Assembly: GCF_007856155.1 (NCBI RefSeq)
Contig: NZ_CP042266.1
Span: 1,116,001 to 1,180,000 of the forward strand
Length of the DNA stretch: 64,000 nucleotides
Direction of reading: 5' to 3'
Origin: Streptomyces qinzhouensis
GTDB taxonomy: Bacteria > Actinomycetota > Actinomycetes > Streptomycetales > Streptomycetaceae
The notes beneath the pieces are model-generated. The model was not told where the DNA came from and made no database searches. It saw nothing but the letters and a program-made list of their open reading frames with translations. Shown here piece after piece: positions 27,101 through 34,601 of the stretch (position 1 is the stretch's first letter; each line of letters starts with the position of its first letter). Position numbers and translations under genes: made by a program.

Positions 27101-27978
27101 GAGCCCTCGGCGGTCACGGGCGCGCCCGCGACCGGCAGCGGAGTCTCCGGCGTCGGCCGGCCCTGCTCGACCCCGGCCGGGCCCCCCACGGGGACCGTCA
27201 CCGGGGGCTGCTCCGGAGCTTCCTGGGCCGCGGCCGGAACCGGGGCGGCGCTTCCGGTGTCGACGGGTACCCCGGCGGCGGGCGGCTGCCCGCCGGGCTG
27301 TATGACCGGCGCGGCCTGGGCGGGATCCGCGGACTCCGGGCTTCCGAGGTCCGTGGGGGCCGCCTGCTCCGGCGAGGCAACGGTACCGACCGGCGTCATC
27401 ACTCCGGGATCGGCGGCACCGGACGGCTCTCCGGAGCCCGGTTCCATCGGCGCCTCGAACCCGGGGCCGGCGAACTCGGACCTCGCGGCCCCCGCGGCCC
27501 CCGCGGCCCCCGGGTTCCGCGCCGGTCCGGGCACCCCGGCGGCCGTCACGGGCCCGGCCGGCTGCGGCACGGGGGCCGGGACGGCCTCATACGCTCCGGG
27601 CGCGGCCGGGGCCGCGGCCTGCGCCACGGGCCCGCCCTGGGCGGGCACGGCCCCCACGGCCGCGGCCGCCGGAGCCGGTACGGGTGCCGGGGACACGACC
27701 GGGGCGGCATGGGCCACCGGGGCCGAGCCCAGGGAGTGGACGGGCGACGGATGCTGTCCGCCGAGGGTCACCTGCGGGTCGCTCCACGCGCCCTGGGCCC
27801 CCGGCATCAGCAGCAGATCGTCTCCGGCCGGGTGCACGGCGGGCCGTGCGGACTCCGCCGGGCCGGCGGAGGGGTCCACGAAGGTGTGGGCATCAGGGGC
27901 GGGAACGCCCGGCTGCTGCTCCAACACGCCTGCGTTCCCCGGCAGCCCCTCGCCCGGGATCTGGCCGGTGTCGGTCAT
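24106..27978 (-). CDS. cobT: BluB-CobT fusion with a long Pro/Ala-rich N-terminal extension
   Basis: A 1290-residue protein in three parts. Residues 1 to about 715 are low-complexity, rich in Pro, Ala, Glu, Val and Gln, with internal repeats (VASEQAV, DVAEAPEPV) and no recognisable fold. About 718-935 is BluB-like, a flavin enzyme that turns reduced FMN into 5,6-dimethylbenzimidazole (RRDIRNGFRGDPI, APSVGHSQPWDF, GVGWVSFFDE). About 936-1290 is CobT, which joins nicotinate mononucleotide to dimethylbenzimidazole (MCPPPIPEPAAVAIFAGDHGVHAQGVTPWPQEVT, GEMGIANTTVSAAL, and near the end GEGTGA with the catalytic glutamate). The fusion makes the base and hands it to the next enzyme (inference). The ATG at 27978 lies 5 nt after GAGGGG. 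Confidence 0.9.
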   Translation of the reverse strand: MTDTGQIPGEGLPGNAGVLEQQPGVPAPDAHTFVDPSAGPAESARPAVHPAGDDLLLMPGAQGAWSDPQVTLGGQHPSPVHSLGSAPVAHAAPVVSPAPVPAPAAAAVGAVPAQGGPVAQAAAPAAPGAYEAVPAPVPQPAGPVTAAGVPGPARNPGAAGAAGAARSEFAGPGFEAPMEPGSGEPSGAADPGVMTPVGTVASPEQAAPTDLGSPESADPAQAAPVIQPGGQPPAAGVPVDTGSAAPVPAAAQEAPEQPPVTVPVGGPAGVEQGRPTPETPLPVAGAPVTAEGSAVPDQAEQPVPVAAFAAGSATPTPPPASRRPLHMGPPLPDNTGGVVLSLADRGPAGVAPHPLTAQPDSGPPTLGPEYLDVPGEDEIPVLPGPQLAEIPPQAGAPWDAVPQQGVAVTAPTAEAETVVPRPAPEEPAAPATPEPAVASEQAVTPDVAEAPEPVVASEQVAVPVAAVASEQVEAPAQAVAPEPTGAAEEAQEAPEEPAAPEAAVASEQAVTSDVAEAPEPVMAPEQVVAPGDAVESAPPVVPAGPPAEGAAPAVAAVPVAAEEQSPEPVAVPGSAAIPPQDAPEPVSAEAPEQPEPVAAAVPQQSETPVPEAQSAPAQTAAPEPAAPVESPAPEPVPAAEAQPVPESVPEFESVAEQTPVEAPPAEAAPEPSPESAAADREPAPEAVTAPAAEADVEAEADSEPGAGIPAEPAGPPAPAYDDAEREAVLKVMRERRDIRNGFRGDPIPHDVLLRVLEAAHTAPSVGHSQPWDFVVIRSAETRTTMHELAERQRDAYAKTLPKGRAKQFKELKIEAILDTPVNIVVTADPTRGGRHTLGRHTQPQMAPYSSALAVENLWLAARAEGLGVGWVSFFDEREMVRALGLPEHLEVVAYLCVGYVDEFPEEPELAQAGWSKRRPLSWVVHEETYGRRALPGEEPHDLLQETVAAIRPLDAKALGEAWERQKRMTKPAGALGMLEIISAQLSGLSRMCPPPIPEPAAVAIFAGDHGVHAQGVTPWPQEVTGQMVANFLGGGAVCNAFANQVGAEVCVIDVGVATELPARPGLLPRKVRPGTADFTTGPALTREEVLAAVEVGVETARDLVAAGNKALLTGEMGIANTTVSAALISVYTDTDPAEITGRGTGINDEMHARKVDVVRRGLALHAPDPEDPIGVLAAIGGLEHAALVGLILGGASLRIPVVLDGVSAGAAALVARAIAPEALAACIAGHRSAEPGHVAALNKLGLRPLIDLDLRLGEGTGALLALPVVQSAARAMHEVATFDSAGVTEK
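26400..26715. repeat. Direct repeat inside the BluB-CobT extension
   Basis: A segment of about 110-120 bp near 26400-26510 recurs with scattered changes near 26596-26715, both reading (in the gene's direction) through VASEQAVT-S/P-DVAEAPEPV. It shows how the extension grows by in-frame duplication. Confidence 0.75.
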
Positions 27979-28326
27979 GCGTACCCCTCGCCCCATCGCT
28001 CTGTGATCCTTCGTCCATCCGCCCGGACGGCCGATCGCGGTGCGTCCGCCGGCCTCATGACGAGAACGAGCGTTTGCGCCACCCGGCACGACGGACGCAC
28101 GGACTACCGGCATTCTCGCGGCCGTTCGCGTGACCCGGCAGTAGGTTCCGCCACGGTCCGCTGTGGGCTGCGCCACGTTGCGCGTCCCCCGGTTACGACG
28201 TACCACATACCGGAGCCAAAGCGACACTCGTTTTCCGGTGTTCCCGGACCATGCCGAAGGAAGCGATGGCACGTCCGGTGCGGTACGACGGTCGGTCAGC
28301 CTACCTCGCGCCACCGACAACCATGG
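27979..28326. other. Intergenic region before bluB-cobT
   Basis: About 350 nt between the cobL-type gene and bluB-cobT, both on the minus strand. It should contain the cobT promoter. I looked for a cobalamin riboswitch (B12 box and surrounding conserved loops) and did not find a convincing one. No gene is supported. Confidence 0.5.
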
Positions 28327-29634
28327 TCACGGGGCACGTTCCGGCAGCCGTCCCGAGACCAGGAAAACCACGGCGCGTTCCCGCTCCGACCAGGTCTTCG
28401 GGTCGAGATCGACCGACTGGACGAACACACACTCCACCGCATAACCACCGGCCGCCAGAGCGGTGCCCAGGGCTTCGGCCTCGTCGCGGGTCCCGGCGTG
28501 GGTGACGATCCGTTCGGGGCGCCGGTCGGCGCATGCCGTGACGGTCTCCACGCCCCCGCCGCCGATCCGGACGACATCGGGTTCGGGCAGCTGCTCCAGC
28601 ACCTGCGGGGCCCGGCCGTTGACGGTCTGCGTCCGGACTCCGGCGCGGCGGGCGGCGGCGTCGGCGCGGGCACAGGCGGCCGGGTCGGCGTCGACGGCGA
28701 TGACCGCGGCTCCGAAGCGCGCCGCCTCGACGGAGAGCAGTCCGTCCCCACAGCCGACGTCCCAGACGAGGTCGCCCTCCCGGGGGCCGAGCCGGGCCAG
28801 TTGGAGGGCGCGCAGCGACGCGCCCGCGCCCTCGCGCCCGACGCTCGTACCCGTACCCGTACCGACGCCCGTACCCGTACCTCGGAAGGCACCGGAATCG
28901 GAACCGGCGGAGAAAGCGGAAGCGGAGGCTTCGGGACCGGTCTCGTGCGGCAGTGCCCAGCCCCGTACGCCGGCCGGGAAACCGGGCTCCCGGCCCGCGA
29001 TCCAGCTGCCGCCGGAGGCCGGTGCGCCGACCGCCCCGCCCACCACCACGACCACGTTCGGATCCCGCCAGACGTGGTCGGCGGCCTTGTCGGAGGTGAC
29101 GACGGTGACCTGTTCCCGTTCGGTGCCGAGTTCCTCGCAGATGACGAAGGTGCGGTGGACGCCGTCCAGGAGCAGGGCCAGTTCGGCGGGGCCCGCGCCC
29201 GGGGAGGTCAGCACGGCGACCTTCGGGTGGGCACGGCAGACGTTGACGGCGCGCCGCAGCGTACGGGGATGAGCGACCACGATCCGGGCGTCGTCCCACG
29301 GCATGCCCGCACGGGCGAAGGCGGCGGCGACGGAGGAGACCGCGGGCACCACCTCCACCTCCAGGCCGTGCTCGGGGTCGCGGAGGGTCCGGACGACGCC
29401 GAAGAAGCCCGGGTCGCCGTCGGCGAGGACAACCGCGCTGCCCCGGTGTCCGGCGATCCGGCGGGCGGCGAGGCCGATACTGCCGAGGCGGATGCGCTCG
29501 GCGCTCCCGGGGACCTCGGGGAGGGCGAGATGGTGGGCCGCCCCGGCCACCAGGGTGGCGGCCGCGAGGGCGGAGCGGGCCGCGGCGGTGAGGGGTGAGC
29601 CGTCCCAGCCGATCACCGTGACGCGGTCGGCCAT
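28327..29634 (-). CDS. cobL: Precorrin-6Y C5,C15-methyltransferase (CbiE-CbiT fusion)
   Basis: A 435-residue bifunctional corrin enzyme that methylates precorrin-6B at C5 and C15 and removes the acetate side-chain carboxylate at C12. The CbiE half (about 1-220) has VTVIGWDGSPL, VVLADGDPGFFGVVRTL and VVPAVSSVAAAFARAG. The CbiT half (about 275-435) is a Rossmann methyltransferase with the SAM motif VWDVGCGDGLLSVEAARFG and IGGGGVE. The linker between them is a simple Gly/Thr/Val repeat (FRGTGTGVGTGTGTSVG). A GGGAGA lies about 10 nt before the ATG. Its stop is about 350 nt from bluB-cobT, forming a corrin gene group with cobA. Confidence 0.92.
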   Translation of the reverse strand: MADRVTVIGWDGSPLTAAARSALAAATLVAGAAHHLALPEVPGSAERIRLGSIGLAARRIAGHRGSAVVLADGDPGFFGVVRTLRDPEHGLEVEVVPAVSSVAAAFARAGMPWDDARIVVAHPRTLRRAVNVCRAHPKVAVLTSPGAGPAELALLLDGVHRTFVICEELGTEREQVTVVTSDKAADHVWRDPNVVVVVGGAVGAPASGGSWIAGREPGFPAGVRGWALPHETGPEASASAFSAGSDSGAFRGTGTGVGTGTGTSVGREGAGASLRALQLARLGPREGDLVWDVGCGDGLLSVEAARFGAAVIAVDADPAACARADAAARRAGVRTQTVNGRAPQVLEQLPEPDVVRIGGGGVETVTACADRRPERIVTHAGTRDEAEALGTALAAGGYAVECVFVQSVDLDPKTWSERERAVVFLVSGRLPERAP

Positions 29635-29861
29635 GGTCGTCAGTCTCCCTGGAGTCGTCGCAGGTGGGGGGTGGGTGTCCCGGGGCCGTGCGGAGTGCGG
29701 GGGCGGGCCGGGGCGGTTCCGGACGAGGTGCCCATTGAACCAGTTGGGACACGTTGGGACACTGAATCAGCTGGGCGTGCGGCAGTCCACCGGACGATCA
29801 GGTTCCAGCCCCTTCGGGTGGTTCGGGACCGGCCGCGGCGGAATCTCGGGGAGGGCCGGCC

Positions 29862-30497
29862 TCAGCTCCAGTCGGAGTAGGCGGCGTATCCGGACTCGGC
29901 CGATCCGTCGGCGACCCCGTCGAGGTCCTCCGGCAGCAGGCTCCAGACGATCAGATCGGTGCGCGTCTCGCTCCAGGTGCCGTCGGCGGCCCGGGTCCGG
30001 GCCAGCCAGGCATTGCGCAGCACCCCCTCGCTGATCCCGCCGATCTTCTGGGCGACCTGCTGAGAGGCGGTGTTGTCGGCGGCCGTGCGCAGTTCGAGCC
30101 GCTCGAACTTCCGGTCGCGGAAGAGCCACTTGGCGACGGCGAGCACGGATTCGGTGGCATAGCCCTCGCCGCGGGCCCAGGGCGCGGTGGCGTACGCCGC
30201 CTCGGTGGCACCCAGCCGCCAGTCGGTGTTCTTCAGCCGTACGGTCCCCACCAGCCGCTGGGTGAGGAACTCGGTGACGGCGAAGACGATCCCCCGGCCC
30301 GAGGTGCGCTGTGCGGGCGCTATCTCACGGATCCACCGCTCGGCATCGGCCCGGGTGAACGGATGCGGTACGGGCGTCCAGGCGGTCACGGTCTCGTCGT
30401 TCATCATCTCGATGTACGCCGGGACGTCGGCCTCCTCGAAGGGACGCAGCACCAGTCGCTCCGTACTGATGGACACGTCCGGAAAGGTGGTAGTCAT
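29862..30497 (-). CDS. RimJ/RimL-type GNAT acetyltransferase
   Basis: A 211-residue GNAT protein beginning MTTTFPDVSISTERLVLRPFEEADVPAYIEM, the standard opening of RimJ/RimL-like N-acetyltransferases. The acetyl-CoA loop region is APWARGEGYATESVLAVAKWLF, and the later AADNTASQQVAQKIGGISEGVLRN is equally typical. These act on protein N-termini, amino acids or antibiotics. The substrate is not evident. The ATG at 30497 has GGAG 6 nt upstream; the frame extends further upstream without support. Confidence 0.85.
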   Translation of the reverse strand: MTTTFPDVSISTERLVLRPFEEADVPAYIEMMNDETVTAWTPVPHPFTRADAERWIREIAPAQRTSGRGIVFAVTEFLTQRLVGTVRLKNTDWRLGATEAAYATAPWARGEGYATESVLAVAKWLFRDRKFERLELRTAADNTASQQVAQKIGGISEGVLRNAWLARTRAADGTWSETRTDLIVWSLLPEDLDGVADGSAESGYAAYSDWS

Positions 30498-30696
30498 GCG
30501 CCGCTCCGTAACCATGCTCTGTGGGGAACAGGCGACCAGTGGCCTGCCGAAAGGCCCAGCATGCAGCATGGGCCGACCGGCCGGCACCGCGGGGGCGCGG
30601 GGCGGTGCGCGCGACGGCCGGAGCCCCGCACCCCCGGCGGGGGTACGGGGCGCGAGGCCGGGGAGGGCGGCCGCTACTCGGTAGCCGTCAGTCGGC

Positions 30697-30733
30697 GCGA
30701 TCGGGTGCGATCGGGTGCGATCGGGTGCGATCA
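30697..30733. repeat. Tandem 10-bp repeats over the metQ stop codon
   Basis: gcgatcgggt three times followed by gcgatca, the tca being the complement of the metQ stop codon. The array extends downstream of metQ. Confidence 0.85.
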
Positions 30734-31570
30734 GAACGCGGGGATGACCGAGCCGTCGTACTTGTCCTCGATGAACTTCTTCACCTCGGGCGTCGTGAGC
30801 AGCTTGGCGAGCTTGATCACGCGCGGGTCCTTCTCACTGCCCGCCTTCACCGCCAGGAAGTTGCCGTACGGGTTGTTCTCGGCGGACTCCAGGGCGAGGG
30901 AGTCGTTCTTCGGGCTGAGCTTGGTCTGCACCGCGTAGTTGCCGTTGATCACGGCCGCGTCCACATCACCGAGCGCCCGCGGCACGGCCGCGGCCTCCAG
31001 CTCCTTGAAGTTGAGCTTCTTGGGGTTCTCCGCGATGTCCTTCGGGGTGGCCTCGTTGCCCGCGCCCGGCTTCAGCTTGATCAGGCCGTTCTGCTCCAGC
31101 AGCTTCAGCGCGCGGGCCTCGTTGGTGGTGTCGTTGGGCAGCGCGACCGTGGCGCCGTCCTTGAGGTCGGCGAGCTTGTCGACCTTCTTGGAGTACAGGC
31201 CCAGCGGCTCCAGGTGGACGGTGACGACCGGGACGACGGTCGTCTTGTTCTTCTTGTTGAAGTCGTCCAGGTAGGGCTTGTGCTGGAAGTAGTTGCCGCC
31301 GACCTCACCGCTCTGGGTGGCGGTGTTGGGGGTGACGTAGTCGGCGAACTCCTTGACCTCCAGCTTGAGGTCTTCCTTGGCGGCCAGCTCGTCCTTGACG
31401 AAGCCGAGGATCTCGGCGTGCGGGACCGAGCTGGCGGCGATGACCAGCGGCTTGGACGGGTCGGCTTCGGCCCCGGTCTTGTTGGCGTCGTCGTTGCCGC
31501 AGGCGGTGAGCCCGAGGGTCAGCGCTCCGACGGCGAGGACAGCAGTGGTGATCTTGGCAGTGTTACGCAC
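30731..31570 (-). CDS. metQ: MetQ/NlpA substrate-binding lipoprotein
   Basis: Binding component of a MetNIQ ABC importer, anchored outside the membrane. 279 residues. The signal peptide is NTAKITTAVLAVGALTLGL followed by the lipobox LTAC, so Cys25 or so is lipidated. The mature part begins with Asn/Asp/Lys-rich linker, then LVIAASSVPHAEILGFVKDEL and the NlpA/MetQ pattern FADYVTPNTA, GGNYFQHKPYLDDFN, ALPNDTTNEARALKLLEQNGLI, and VINGNYA, with NPYGNFLAVK near the end. The GTG start at 31570 lies 7 nt after AAAGG. It is the last gene after metN and metI, 80 nt downstream of metI. The ligand may be methionine or another sulfur amino acid. Confidence 0.93.
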   Translation of the reverse strand: MRNTAKITTAVLAVGALTLGLTACGNDDANKTGAEADPSKPLVIAASSVPHAEILGFVKDELAAKEDLKLEVKEFADYVTPNTATQSGEVGGNYFQHKPYLDDFNKKNKTTVVPVVTVHLEPLGLYSKKVDKLADLKDGATVALPNDTTNEARALKLLEQNGLIKLKPGAGNEATPKDIAENPKKLNFKELEAAAVPRALGDVDAAVINGNYAVQTKLSPKNDSLALESAENNPYGNFLAVKAGSEKDPRVIKLAKLLTTPEVKKFIEDKYDGSVIPAF

Positions 31571-31650
31571 GAAAAGTGCCTTTCTCCATGGGTGGTGCGG
31601 TGGTACGGACCCGGATGGGGTCGCGGGAAGGGAAAGTCGTGGGGCGGGGC

Positions 31651-32442
31651 TCAGTCGGCCTTGACCGGCCGGGTCGCGGGAGCCGCGCCCGTCGCCTCGA
31701 AGGCGCCGGTGGTGTTCGCGACGGTGAGGGCGTCCGCGGTCCGGGAGGCCTTCAGGAGCCGGAGCCGGGGGGCCGGTCCGCCGCGGCCGCGCCGGTGCAG
31801 GGCCCGGGCCGAGTAGTCCCCGGCGAACTGGATGACGGCGATGACCCCGGCCAGGACGCCGACGGTGATCCACATCATCTCGGTCTCGAAGCGCTGGTAG
31901 CCGTAGCGGATGGCGATGTCACCCAGTCCGCCGGCGCCGACCGTGCCGGCCATGGCCGAGTAGCCGATGAGAGCGACGACGGTGGTCGTGGCGCCCGCGA
32001 TCAGGGACGGCAGGGACTCGGGGACGAGCACCTTGCGGACCACGGTCCAGGTGCTGCCGCCCATCGACTGGACGGCCTCGACCAGCCCGCCGTCGACCTC
32101 CCGTACGGAGGTCTCCACCAGCCGGGCGAAGAACGGGATCGCCCCGATGGCCAGGGGGACGATCGCGCCCTCACGGCCGATGGTGGTGCCGGTGATCGCC
32201 TTGGTGAACGGCAGCAGGGCGACCATCAGGATGATGAACGGCATCGACCGGGTGATATTGACGATCTGGCCGATCACCTTGTTGGCGACGGTGTTGGCGA
32301 GCAGACCGCCCTTGTCGGTGAGGACGAGGACGATGCCCAGCGGCAGTCCCGCGGCAACGGCGATCAGGGCGGACCAGCCGACCATGTAGAGCGTGTCCCA
32401 GCTCGCCTGCTCCAGCAGTGGCTGCATCTCGGACCAGGTCAC
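31651..32442 (-). CDS. metI: MetI-type ABC transporter permease
   Basis: Membrane channel of the MetNIQ importer. 263 residues; five to six membrane segments from about residue 15 to 220. The start MTWSEMQPLLEQASWDTLYMVGWS and the EAA-loop region VREVDGGLVEAVQSMGGSTWTVVRKVLVPESLPSLIAGATTT (which docks on MetN) are diagnostic. The C-terminal tail of about 45 residues (HRRGRGGPAPRLRLLK and on) is longer than in E. coli MetI and polar. GTG start at 32442 overlaps the metN stop by 4 nt, indicating translational coupling. Confidence 0.93.
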   Translation of the reverse strand: MTWSEMQPLLEQASWDTLYMVGWSALIAVAAGLPLGIVLVLTDKGGLLANTVANKVIGQIVNITRSMPFIILMVALLPFTKAITGTTIGREGAIVPLAIGAIPFFARLVETSVREVDGGLVEAVQSMGGSTWTVVRKVLVPESLPSLIAGATTTVVALIGYSAMAGTVGAGGLGDIAIRYGYQRFETEMMWITVGVLAGVIAVIQFAGDYSARALHRRGRGGPAPRLRLLKASRTADALTVANTTGAFEATGAAPATRPVKAD

Positions 32443-33560
32443 CGGGCACCGTCCTTCACCAGGTTCGGAGCAGAAGTCGAAGCGGAGGCGGACTCGGCCG
32501 GGGAAGCGGAGTCCGGGCCGGTCGCGCGGCCGGCGGCGGGACCGGATTCGGGGTCCTGGCCGGTGACGATGTCGACCTGGAGTCCCTGTTCCCGCAGAAA
32601 GCCGATGGGGACGACGTTCTCCTCGAACCGGCCGGGGAGTTCGATCCGCATCCGGCCGACCTGCCGGCCGCCGACGGTGTCCATCGCGGCGCCGAGAATC
32701 GAGATGTCGATGTTGTAGGTCCGGGAGAGCTGCGAGATCACGGGCTGAGTGGCCGCGTCCCCGTGGAAGGTGACGTCGACGACCGTACGGTCGTCGCCCG
32801 AGGCCGCTCCGCTGACCGGGAAGAGCGCGGCGGCGAGCTGTGATCCGGGGGTGGCCAGCAGTTCGCCGACCGTGCCCGATTCGACGACCCGGCCGCGTTC
32901 CATCAGGGCGGCGGAGTCGCAGACCGACTTCACGACGTCCATCTCGTGCGTGATCAGCAGCACGGTCAGACCGAGCCGCTCGTTCAGATCGCGCAGCAGC
33001 TGGAGGATGGAGCGGGTGGTCTCCGGGTCGAGGGCGCTGGTGGCCTCGTCGGACAGGAGCACCTTGGGGTCGCCCGCCAGCGCGCGGGCGATGCCGACGC
33101 GCTGCTTCTGGCCGCCGGACAGCTGGCTGGGGTAGGACCGCGCCTTGTCGGCGAGACCGACCAGATCGAGGAGTTCGAGGGCCTTGCGGCTGCGCTCGCG
33201 GCCCGAAAGACCGAGGATCTCGAGCGGCAGTTCGACGTTGCTCTGCACGGTGCGCGACGACAGCAGGTTGAAGTGCTGGAAGACCATCCCGATCCGGCTG
33301 CGGGCCGCGCGCAGCTCCCGGCCGGCGCGCGGACCCTTACCGGCGAGGGCGGTCAGGTCGACGCCGTCCACGGTCACGGTGCCGGAGGTGGGGCGCTCCA
33401 GCAGGTTGACGCAGCGGATCAGGGAGGACTTTCCGGCGCCGCTCTGCCCGATGACGCCGTACACCTCGCCTTCCCTGACATGGAGGTCGACGCCGTCCAG
33501 GGCGGTGACCTCGCGTCCTCGCGAGCGGTAGACCTTGGTCAGGCCCGTTGTGGTGATCAC
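32439..33560 (-). CDS. metN: MetN-type ABC transporter ATPase with NIL domain
   Basis: Energises the MetNIQ importer. 373 residues. Walker A GQSGAGKSSLIR at about 38-49, Q-loop MVFQHFNLL, ABC signature LSGGQKQR, Walker B VLLSDEATSALD and the switch His in LLITHEMDVV. After about residue 265 comes a NIL domain (VVDVTFHGDAATQPVISQLSRTYNIDISIL), which in E. coli MetN binds methionine and shuts off transport, then a Ser/Ala/Pro-rich tail. A GTG start at 33560. About 300 nt of leader region separate it from the Cys-rich leader gene. Confidence 0.94.
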   Translation of the reverse strand: MITTTGLTKVYRSRGREVTALDGVDLHVREGEVYGVIGQSGAGKSSLIRCVNLLERPTSGTVTVDGVDLTALAGKGPRAGRELRAARSRIGMVFQHFNLLSSRTVQSNVELPLEILGLSGRERSRKALELLDLVGLADKARSYPSQLSGGQKQRVGIARALAGDPKVLLSDEATSALDPETTRSILQLLRDLNERLGLTVLLITHEMDVVKSVCDSAALMERGRVVESGTVGELLATPGSQLAAALFPVSGAASGDDRTVVDVTFHGDAATQPVISQLSRTYNIDISILGAAMDTVGGRQVGRMRIELPGRFEENVVPIGFLREQGLQVDIVTGQDPESGPAAGRATGPDSASPAESASASTSAPNLVKDGAR

Positions 33561-33779
33561 TGGGTTCGTCCGTCACTGTCGAGTGCGCGGCAAGGTCGTC
33601 GCCGGGCACGGGGCTTTCGTCGTCGATACCGTCGGACCGGCCGGAAACCGCCGTCCTGGCGCGGGGCGGACGCCGGCTCAGGGCGCTGCCGCGCGCCGTC
33701 CGCGGAGGCCGCCGCGCGGGGGTCTCGGGTACGAGGCCCGGGGCGGAGGCGTTACGGAAGCGGTCACGGGGTTCGGGGG

Positions 33780-33816
33780 GCGGCCGAGCTCCGTCTCAGG
33801 GAGCGTCGTCGGCCGC
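33780..33816 (-). promoter_or_regulatory. Hairpin in the metNIQ leader
   Basis: On the minus strand an outer 8-bp stem gcggccga/tcggccgc encloses a second 5-bp stem gctcc/ggagc. It begins 43 nt after the leader peptide stop. It may be the terminator or attenuator arm of the leader. No T-run follows. Its role is inferred from position. Confidence 0.45.
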
Positions 33817-33858
33817 GCGGTCTCTCACTTCGGGGCGCGAGGTGCGGTTCGGGGGCCC

Positions 33859-33945
33859 TCAGAAGGCGCACATTCGACACAGACAACGAGCACCGGGCGT
33901 GGTGTCCGCCTCGGTCGCAGGGGTGCGGTAGCTCGTCGTGGTCAT
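33859..33945 (-). CDS. Cysteine-rich leader peptide upstream of metNIQ
   Basis: A 28-codon frame starting with ATG at 33945 and ending in RCLCRMCAF then TGA at 33859. Three Cys codons and a Met lie in the last eight codons; two Cys codons are TGT, rare in this GC-rich genome, and one Arg codon is CGA, also rare, as expected if ribosomes pause there when charged tRNA-Cys is scarce. There is no Shine-Dalgarno sequence, but a promoter-like pair ends 7 nt before the ATG, so the mRNA may start at the A of ATG (leaderless). Leader peptides with terminal Cys clusters control sulfur genes in other actinobacteria. I infer a cysteine-responsive attenuator. It could be chance, but codon use, position and promoter agree. 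Confidence 0.65.
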   Translation of the reverse strand: MTTTSYRTPATEADTTPGARCLCRMCAF

Positions 33946-33952
33946 GGCGGTA

Positions 33953-33980
33953 AGTAAAGCAGACGGCTTTCCGCGAGCAA
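33953..33980 (-). promoter_or_regulatory. Putative promoter for the leader peptide and metNIQ
   Basis: On the minus strand, TTGCTC (33975-33980), 16 nt, TTTACT (33953-33958), then 7 nt to the ATG of the leader peptide. Confidence 0.6.
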
Positions 33981-34239
33981 CCACGCGTCCGAATAGCGGA
34001 CATCATGGCTCGGTCATCAGATCGGCCCACCGGCCGCTCCGGCCGTCGGATCCGCGGCTCTGACCTGCGAAATCACCGGATTCGGCCATGGTACGGCGAG
34101 GAGCGCGGCCGATCCGGGGCGGCCGGACGCTGTGGTCAAGGCCACGATCAGGTCCCCCGGGGCCCGGGCCGCCGGGCCGCCGTCCGCGACCCCGGGGCCG
34201 CTCGCGGCGGGCGGTGCCCGCCGTAATACGCTCGTAGCC

Positions 34240-34599
34240 ATGCTCGACGCCCTCACGGTCGCGATCTCCGTCACCGCGCTCGCCCTCGCCGCCTGGTGCG
34301 GTTACGCCGCCTACCGCGACCAGCCCACCAAGGACTGGCACTTCATCGGCATGGCCGTGGTGACCGTCCTGGCGCTGGCGCAGCTCGTGGTGGGCATCGT
34401 CCGGCTGGCGGGCGGCGGCGAGCCGGCCCAGGGCACCACGATCTTCGTCGCGTATCTGATCGGCGCCTTCGCGACCGTACCGTCCGCCGGTGTGCTGTCG
34501 CTGGGCGAGCGGACCCGCTGGGGTTCGGCGACCGTGGCCGCGGGTGCGGTCCTGCTCGCGGTCCTCGAAGTACGGCTGTACGACATCTGGGGAGGCTGA
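34240..34599 (+). CDS. Small integral membrane protein
   Basis: 119 residues with four hydrophobic segments: TVAISVTALALAAWCGYAAY, FIGMAVVTVLALAQLVVGIV, TIFVAYLIGAFATVPSAGVL and WGSATVAAGAVLLAVLEVRL. No Shine-Dalgarno precedes ATG 34240, but TAATAC lies 10 nt upstream, so the transcript may have almost no leader. Its stop is 2 nt from the next gene, which also encodes a membrane protein, so the two form an operon and their products probably work together. Function unknown. Confidence 0.82.
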   Translation: MLDALTVAISVTALALAAWCGYAAYRDQPTKDWHFIGMAVVTVLALAQLVVGIVRLAGGGEPAQGTTIFVAYLIGAFATVPSAGVLSLGERTRWGSATVAAGAVLLAVLEVRLYDIWGG

Positions 34600-34601
34600 C
34601 G

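Noticed and set aside
27979..28326. Cobalamin riboswitch before bluB-cobT (and before cobA)
   Set aside because: I looked for the B12 box and neighbouring conserved segments on the minus strand and found none convincing. A covariance-model search would settle it.
22738..29598. Very long open frame on the plus strand (over 2200 codons) opposite the corrin genes
   Set aside because: It is antisense to cobA, bluB-cobT and cobL, which have clear catalytic motifs. Its product is Gly/Arg/His-rich with no domain. High GC content in third positions opens antisense frames.
33561..33858. SAM riboswitch upstream of metN
   Set aside because: No SAM-I, SAM-II or SAM-IV core motif recognised. The leader peptide offers a better explanation of the long leader. 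A covariance-model search would settle it.
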